NCBI GenBank assembly: GCA_023666265.1
Contig: JAMPCH010000020.1
Coordinates: forward strand, 1 to 44,291
From: Roseburia sp.
Lineage (GTDB): Bacteria > Bacillota > Clostridia > Oscillospirales > Ruminococcaceae
Reading direction: 5' to 3'
DNA: 44,291 nucleotides
Shown: positions 41,611 to 44,291 of the stretch, one piece after another
Layout of the letters: each line of letters starts with the position of its first letter
How positions within the stretch are numbered: position 1 is the first letter of the stretch
Program-made: the position numbers and the translations under genes
The notes under the pieces: generated by a model
Told to the model about the DNA's origin: nothing
What the model saw: only the letters and a program-made list of their open reading frames with translations
Databases searched by the model: none

Positions 41611-41760
41611 AGGGCAAATAAAATAGTCTGATAGTACGAGCTTTTTACTTTATAATAAATATTTAAAGCGATATTAAAGTTTAGGTCAACCCTTTTCAAA
41701 GGGTTGCAGGGGCGTGGGGACAGCGTCCCCACAATAAACATCTTCTCACAAAAAAATCTC
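41611..41760. repeat. Intergenic element E, right half
   Basis: AAAGTTTAGGT (41676-41686) then CAACCCTTTTCAAAGGGTTG (41687-41706), GTGGGGAC/GTCCCCAC arms (41715-41732 approx.) and a short TCTC array. The fba promoter -35 starts at 41761, in the array. Confidence 0.8.
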
Positions 41761-41789
41761 TTGCAATTTCTCCCAAACCGTGATACAAT
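41761..41789 (+). promoter_or_regulatory. Promoter of fba
   Basis: TTGCAA (41761-41766), 17-nt spacer, TACAAT (41784-41789). The -35 is embedded in the phased TCTC array of element E. Confidence 0.82.
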
Positions 41790-41827
41790 AGGAGTTAGAA
41801 AAAATTACCGCGAAAGGAAGTAATCTT

Positions 41828-42691
41828 ATGTTAGTTTCGGCAAAGGATATGTTAAACAAGGCGCGTGACGGAAAGTACGCGGTCGGTCAGTTCAACATCA
41901 ACAACCTCGAATGGACGAAGGCGATCCTACTGACGGCGCAGGAGTTGAACTCGCCGGTGATCCTCGGCGTATCCGAGGGGGCGGGGAAGTATATGTGCGG
42001 CTATAAGACGGTCGTCGGGATGGTGAACGGGATGCTCGAGGAGCTGAAGATCACCGTTCCCGTCGCGCTCCACCTCGACCACGGCTCTTACGACGGCGCG
42101 ATCGCGTGTATCAACGCGGGCTTCTCCTCCGTGATGTTTGACGGCTCTCACTATCCGATCGACGAGAATGTCGCCAAGACGACCGAGCTGGTCGGGATCT
42201 GCGCGAGTAAGGGGCTATCGATCGAGGCGGAGGTCGGCTCGATCGGCGGCGAAGAGGACGGCGTCGTCGGTATGGGCGAATGCGCCGACCCCGAGGAGTG
42301 TAAGCGGATCGCCGATCTCGGCGTGACAATGCTCGCGGCGGGGATCGGGAACATCCACGGGAAGTACCCGGCGAACTGGGCGGGACTCAGCTTTGAGACG
42401 CTCGAGGCGGTCAAGGCGAAGGTCGGGAATATGCCGCTCGTTCTCCACGGCGGTACGGGTATCCCGGCGGATATGATCAAAAAGGCGATCTCGCTCGGCG
42501 TGGCGAAGATCAACGTCAACACCGAGTGCCAGCTCTCCTTCCAAGAGGCGACCCGCAAGTACATCGAGGAAGGGAAGGACCGCCAGGGGAAGGGCTTTGA
42601 CCCGAGGAAGCTCTTAGCGCCCGGCTTTGAGGCGATCAAGGCGACCGTGAAGGAAAAAATGGAGCTTTTCGGCTCGGTAGGGAAGGCGTAA
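41828..42691 (+). CDS. fba: Class II fructose-bisphosphate aldolase
   Basis: This 287-residue zinc aldolase of glycolysis reversibly cleaves fructose 1,6-bisphosphate. VALHLDHG carries the zinc His and acid Asp. EAEVGSIGGEEDG, GNIHGKYPANWAGLSFETLE and LVLHGGTGIPADMIKKAI give the other zinc His and phosphate site, and KINVNTECQLSFQ follows. The length is normal. The start ATG 41828 follows CGAAAGGAAG. Its promoter overlaps the edge of an intergenic repeat element. Tagatose-bisphosphate aldolase is a close relative, but the motifs and isolation favour FBA. Confidence 0.93.
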   Translation: MLVSAKDMLNKARDGKYAVGQFNINNLEWTKAILLTAQELNSPVILGVSEGAGKYMCGYKTVVGMVNGMLEELKITVPVALHLDHGSYDGAIACINAGFSSVMFDGSHYPIDENVAKTTELVGICASKGLSIEAEVGSIGGEEDGVVGMGECADPEECKRIADLGVTMLAAGIGNIHGKYPANWAGLSFETLEAVKAKVGNMPLVLHGGTGIPADMIKKAISLGVAKINVNTECQLSFQEATRKYIEEGKDRQGKGFDPRKLLAPGFEAIKATVKEKMELFGSVGKA

Positions 42692-42728
42692 AAAGGAGGT
42701 CGATCGTATAGGACAGACCGACATTCAG

Positions 42729-42908
42729 TTTAGGCTACACCGCATAATTATTGTCGTTCCAGCGGCAGTCAGATTTTTCGTCAGATTGTACAGAATTTTT
42801 GCAGGAAGGCTGTCGCCTTTCAAAAATATTCTGTGCAATATGGCGGAAAAGATGGCTGTCGATGGGACGGCAAAGCCGTAGGCGGTAATTGTGCGGTGTT
42901 GCCTTAAA
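42729..42908. mobile_element. 180-bp near-palindromic element (MITE-like)
   Basis: Ends TTTAGGCTACACCGCATAAT (42729) and ATTGTGCGGTGTTGCCTTAA (to 42908) are inverted with about three differences. Inner arms ATTGTACAGAAT (42785-42796) and ATTCTGTGCAAT (42828-42839) also pair, as do GGAAGGC and GCCTTTC around the TGTC centre. Many mismatches are G-T pairs, so it folds well as RNA. No transposase is present; it may be a miniature inverted-repeat element. Confidence 0.6.
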
Positions 42909-43084
42909 GCGTTCATTCGCGTAACGCTTGAAACGCTCAAGGAGATTTATGAGCAGACCCCGAGCGAAAAGCTGAAAAAGCTGATCGATAACCTCCAAAA
43001 CTTTAGAGGATTAAATCAACCGTGTATTCGACCAATAAGCGAACCCCCGAGCGCCGCTCGGGGGTTTATCTATTGTGTCGAACG
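42909..43084. other. Spacer with an orphan hydrophilic frame and a terminator
   Basis: A possible frame with the words EIYEQTPSEKLKKLIDNLQN runs from the palindrome into the terminator. It has no convincing start and crosses the hairpin at 43042-43066, so it is at most a remnant. Nothing else is seen. Confidence 0.4.
43042..43070. terminator. Terminator hairpin upstream of the small-toxin locus
   Basis: AACCCCCGAGC, loop GCC, GCTCGGGGGTT (43042-43066) then TATC. It is nearly the same hairpin as 43426-43456, and isolates the toxin promoter from upstream transcription. Confidence 0.85.
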
Positions 43085-43113
43085 TTGACAAAAAAAGGAA
43101 GGTATGATATAAT
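43085..43113 (+). promoter_or_regulatory. Promoter of the candidate type I toxin gene
   Basis: TTGACA (43085-43090), 17-nt spacer, TATAAT (43108-43113), fully consensus. The start is expected near 43120. Confidence 0.92.
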
Positions 43114-43126
43114 ATAGGTGTCGGTT

Positions 43127-43144
43127 CCTCCGTCGGAAAGGAGG
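43127..43144 (+). promoter_or_regulatory. Hairpin hiding the toxin ribosome binding site
   Basis: CCTCC (43127-43131) faces GGAGG (43140-43144) across an 8-nt loop, so the ribosome site of the 28-residue peptide would be base-paired in the fresh transcript. Fst mRNA uses the same strategy. Confidence 0.6.
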
Positions 43145-43152
43145 CGAACGAA

Positions 43153-43239
43153 GTGGAGATTATAATTTCCTTCATTCTCTCCGTTGTGGCGAGTGTTGTA
43201 GGCAACTACATCACAGACTACATAAAGAGAGATCGGTAA
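43153..43239 (+). CDS. Small hydrophobic peptide, candidate type I toxin (Fst-like layout)
   Basis: The 28-residue peptide begins at GTG 43153, 8 nt after the GGAGG ribosome site. Residues 2-20 are a transmembrane-like run (EIIISFILSVVASVVGNYI); the C-terminus DYIKRDR is charged. Such peptides occur in Gram-positive type I toxin-antitoxin systems, where the peptide perturbs the membrane. A convergent antisense RNA gene with its own promoter lies downstream, with direct repeats at both ends of the frame. Homology to Fst is not claimed at sequence level; the gene layout is the argument. A regulatory leader peptide or phage-like holin are alternatives. Confidence 0.72.
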   Translation: MEIIISFILSVVASVVGNYITDYIKRDR

Positions 43240-43271
43240 AAAAGACCGGCATTTATTTATCCTCGGATAAA

Positions 43272-43362
43272 TAAAAAAGCGAACACCCGACTGGATGGTT
43301 TCGGGTGTTCGTTTTGTCTTTGTCGGTAAAAAATTTACGACGTAGAGACAATTTCCTTCATC
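43272..43362 (-). ncRNA. Candidate antisense RNA antitoxin
   Basis: A consensus minus-strand promoter (43369-43397) predicts a start near 43362 and the shared hairpin at 43280-43311 an end near 43272, giving about 90 nt. The 5' end begins with the complement of AATTTCCTTCAT (43350-43361), also found at 43164-43175 in the toxin frame. It also contains the complement of TCGGTAAAAAA (43323-43333), present at the toxin stop (43233-43243). The RNA can therefore pair with the toxin mRNA near its start, its end and the terminator. Confidence 0.6.
43280..43320. terminator. Shared bidirectional terminator of toxin mRNA and antisense RNA
   Basis: CGAACACCCGA (43280-43290) pairs with TCGGGTGTTCG (43301-43311), 10-nt loop. 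The left flank is A-rich and the right flank T-rich, so it can end transcripts from both directions. A preceding TTTATTTATCC/GGATAAATAAA hairpin (43252-43275) ends the toxin mRNA more loosely. Confidence 0.85.
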
Positions 43363-43368
43363 ATTGTT

Positions 43369-43397
43369 ATTATATCACGGCTATTTTACTTTGTCAA
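43369..43397 (-). promoter_or_regulatory. Promoter of the antisense RNA
   Basis: Minus strand: TTGACA (43392-43397), 17-nt spacer, TATAAT (43369-43374), a perfect match to the vegetative consensus and oriented toward the toxin gene. Confidence 0.9.
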
Positions 43398-43425
43398 GAC
43401 TTTTTTATGATTTTGAATAAATAAA

Positions 43426-43460
43426 GCGAACCCCCGAGCGGCGCTCGGGGGTTCGCTTTT
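43426..43460. terminator. Third terminator of the locus, with a decayed copy of the antitoxin stretch
   Basis: GCGAACCCCCGAGC pairs with GCTCGGGGGTTCGC (43426-43439, 43443-43456) followed by TTTTATC. The next bases (43457-43483) resemble 43312-43340 (CTTTGTCGATAAAAATTTACGG-like), so a duplicated, decayed copy of the antisense-RNA region may remain. Confidence 0.75.
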
Positions 43461-43521
43461 ATCTTTGTCGATAAAAATTTACGGCAAGATCAAAACATCC
43501 CTCAAAAAATCCCCCGACCCC

Positions 43522-43563
43522 TTGACATTTACTACTTGTTGTAGTATAATATGTTTACTACAA
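43522..43563 (+). promoter_or_regulatory. blaI promoter with operator
   Basis: TTGACA (43522-43527), 17-nt spacer, TATAAT (43545-43550). Inverted pairs TACTAC/GTAGTA (43530-43535, 43541-43546) and TTGTAGTA/TACTACAA (43539-43546, 43556-43563) cover the spacer and -10, matching BlaI/MecI-type TACTACA/TGTAGTA operators. Confidence 0.85.
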
Positions 43564-43595
43564 GAAGAGTAAATATAAAAAAGGAGGTCATTTTT

Positions 43596-43964
43596 ATGAA
43601 TGAAGCGTTATCGGAGGCGGAGCTTCTCGTCATGAACGCCGTCTGGGAAAAGGGCGCGCCCGCGACCGTCGCGGAGCTTGTCGCCTATTTCGCCGAGACG
43701 AAGGGCTGGAAGGTACAGACCGTCGCGACCTTCGCGGGTCGGCTCGTCGAGAAGGGTTATCTCACCCGCGAAAAGGGGAAGGGCGCGAACACCTACTCCG
43801 CGACCCTCTCAAAAACGGCGTACCATAGCCGCCTCTCGCGGCGGCTCATCAACTCCGCCTACGGCGGGTCGGTCAAAAATATGGTCGCGTCGCTCCTCGA
43901 CGACGAGGGGATCACGCGCGGCGAGCTCGACGAGCTGAAACGCTGGCTCGACGGACTCAAGTAA
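43596..43964 (+). CDS. blaI: BlaI/MecI/CopY-family repressor
   Basis: This 122-residue repressor has a winged helix-turn-helix (LSEAELLVMNAVWEKGAPAT, then VQTVATFAGRLVEKGYLTRE) and a C-terminal dimerisation helix. Relatives bind TACA/TGTA palindromes and are cleaved or released when the BlaR1 sensor detects beta-lactam or another signal. ATG 43596 follows AAGGAGG. The palindromic operator covers its promoter, implying autorepression, and blaR1 follows. No beta-lactamase gene is visible; the regulated target lies elsewhere or beyond the window. Confidence 0.92.
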   Translation: MNEALSEAELLVMNAVWEKGAPATVAELVAYFAETKGWKVQTVATFAGRLVEKGYLTREKGKGANTYSATLSKTAYHSRLSRRLINSAYGGSVKNMVASLLDDEGITRGELDELKRWLDGLK

Positions 43965-43977
43965 GGGGGCGGGAACG

Positions 43978-44291
43978 ATGACGGCGCTTTTTCGGTGCTT
44001 TCTCCTGCTTTCCCTTTTGGGTACGGGCGCGGGGGCGGCGGCGATCCTGATCCTGCGCCCCCTTCGCGGGCTGACGGAGCGCGTTAAGAGCCGAGTTCTC
44101 TTTTTCTCGGTGCTTCTCCCCTACGGCGGGGCGCTCCTCTCGCCGCTGGCGCTCCTCCTCCCGAGCGCCGAGACCGCCTCGACCGCGCTTTATGACGCTC
44201 CGCCGACCCTTCCCGTGAGCGACCCTCGGGCGCTCCCGACGATCGCGTTCCCGTCGATCCCCCTCCCCTCGGCGGAGGCGACGGCGGCGAT
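43978..44291 (+). CDS. blaR1: BlaR1/MecR1-like M56 membrane sensor, N-terminal part (cut by window end)
   Basis: The frame starts at ATG 43978, 13 nt after blaI, with GGGGGCGGG upstream, and runs to the window end. The visible 104 residues hold two hydrophobic segments (LFRCFLLLSLLGTGAGAAAI, and SRVLFFSVLLPYGGALLSPL) followed by an Ala/Pro-rich loop. This matches the start of M56 sensor-transducers, but the HExxH zinc motif is beyond the window, so the call rests mainly on the blaI neighbour. Confidence 0.65.
   Translation, partial: MTALFRCFLLLSLLGTGAGAAAILILRPLRGLTERVKSRVLFFSVLLPYGGALLSPLALLLPSAETASTALYDAPPTLPVSDPRALPTIAFPSIPLPSAEATAA

Noticed and set aside
42891-43088. Hydrophilic 65-codon frame after the palindrome
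   Set aside because: Starts within the palindrome without a ribosome site and reads through a terminator hairpin; listed only as spacer content.
1-44291. CRISPR array, tRNA, rRNA, tmRNA or RNase P genes
   Set aside because: No regularly spaced direct repeats of 24-40 nt and no recognisable T-loop, rRNA or tmRNA/RNase P core words were seen on either strand.

Overview
The window reads as a chromosomal segment of a GC-rich, motile, endospore-forming Firmicute, most likely a clostridial lineage near the Oscillospirales. The evidence is a Gram-positive-type flagellar operon with cheC/cheD, a complete spoIIA operon (spoIIAA, spoIIAB, sigF) beside a SpoIIQ-like M23 protein, strong AAGGAGG-type ribosome binding sites, and TTGACA-17-TATAAT promoters. 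The taxonomic placement is inference.

Layout. (1) 1-11930: flagellar/chemotaxis operon on the + strand: fliY(partial)-cheY-fliO-fliP-fliQ-fliR-flhB-flhA-fliA-two FlgG-family genes-cheC-cheD-fapA-like. The export gate, motor-switch phosphatase, motility sigma factor and signal-terminating CheC/CheD are together, but flhF, flhG, cheB, cheA and cheW, usually found in this operon, are absent. (2) 11940-19930: accessory region. It has a RelB/DinJ-PIN toxin-antitoxin pair with a palindromic operator, a 1263-residue cell-wall-anchored mosaic surface protein behind a (TA)13 tract, an XRE regulator, a SLOG-family nucleotide-sensor-like protein, two tandem XRE paralogues with a palindromic operator, and a lipoprotein bracketed by 61-bp direct repeats of the neighbouring gene's 3' end. 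(3) 19930-25150: GH127 arabinofuranosidase, a 730-bp palindrome-bearing spacer, then spoIIAA-spoIIAB-sigF facing a divergent SpoIIQ-like peptidase. (4) 25150-42700: housekeeping genes (ABC-F ATPase, recA, recX, rimO, GNAT, HD hydrolase, pgsA, tsaD, malQ, sialate O-acetylesterase, Orn/Lys/Arg decarboxylase family, F420-ligase-like protein, fba). Many spacers here are filled by a modular palindromic intergenic element. (5) 42700-44291: a 180-bp near-perfect palindrome, a compact locus with all the parts of a par/Fst-like type I toxin-antitoxin module, and blaI plus the start of blaR1.

The two most notable systems are these. The first is the candidate type I toxin-antitoxin locus at 43085-43397: a 28-residue membrane peptide with a sequestered ribosome binding site, a convergent antisense RNA with its own consensus promoter, a shared bidirectional terminator and two direct repeats that give base-pairing tracts. 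The second is the intergenic element family, in which 11-bp-phased A-tract arrays flank GC hairpins and a CAA(C/G)CC hairpin whose two arms change together between copies. No tRNA, rRNA, CRISPR array or intact insertion sequence was recognised.
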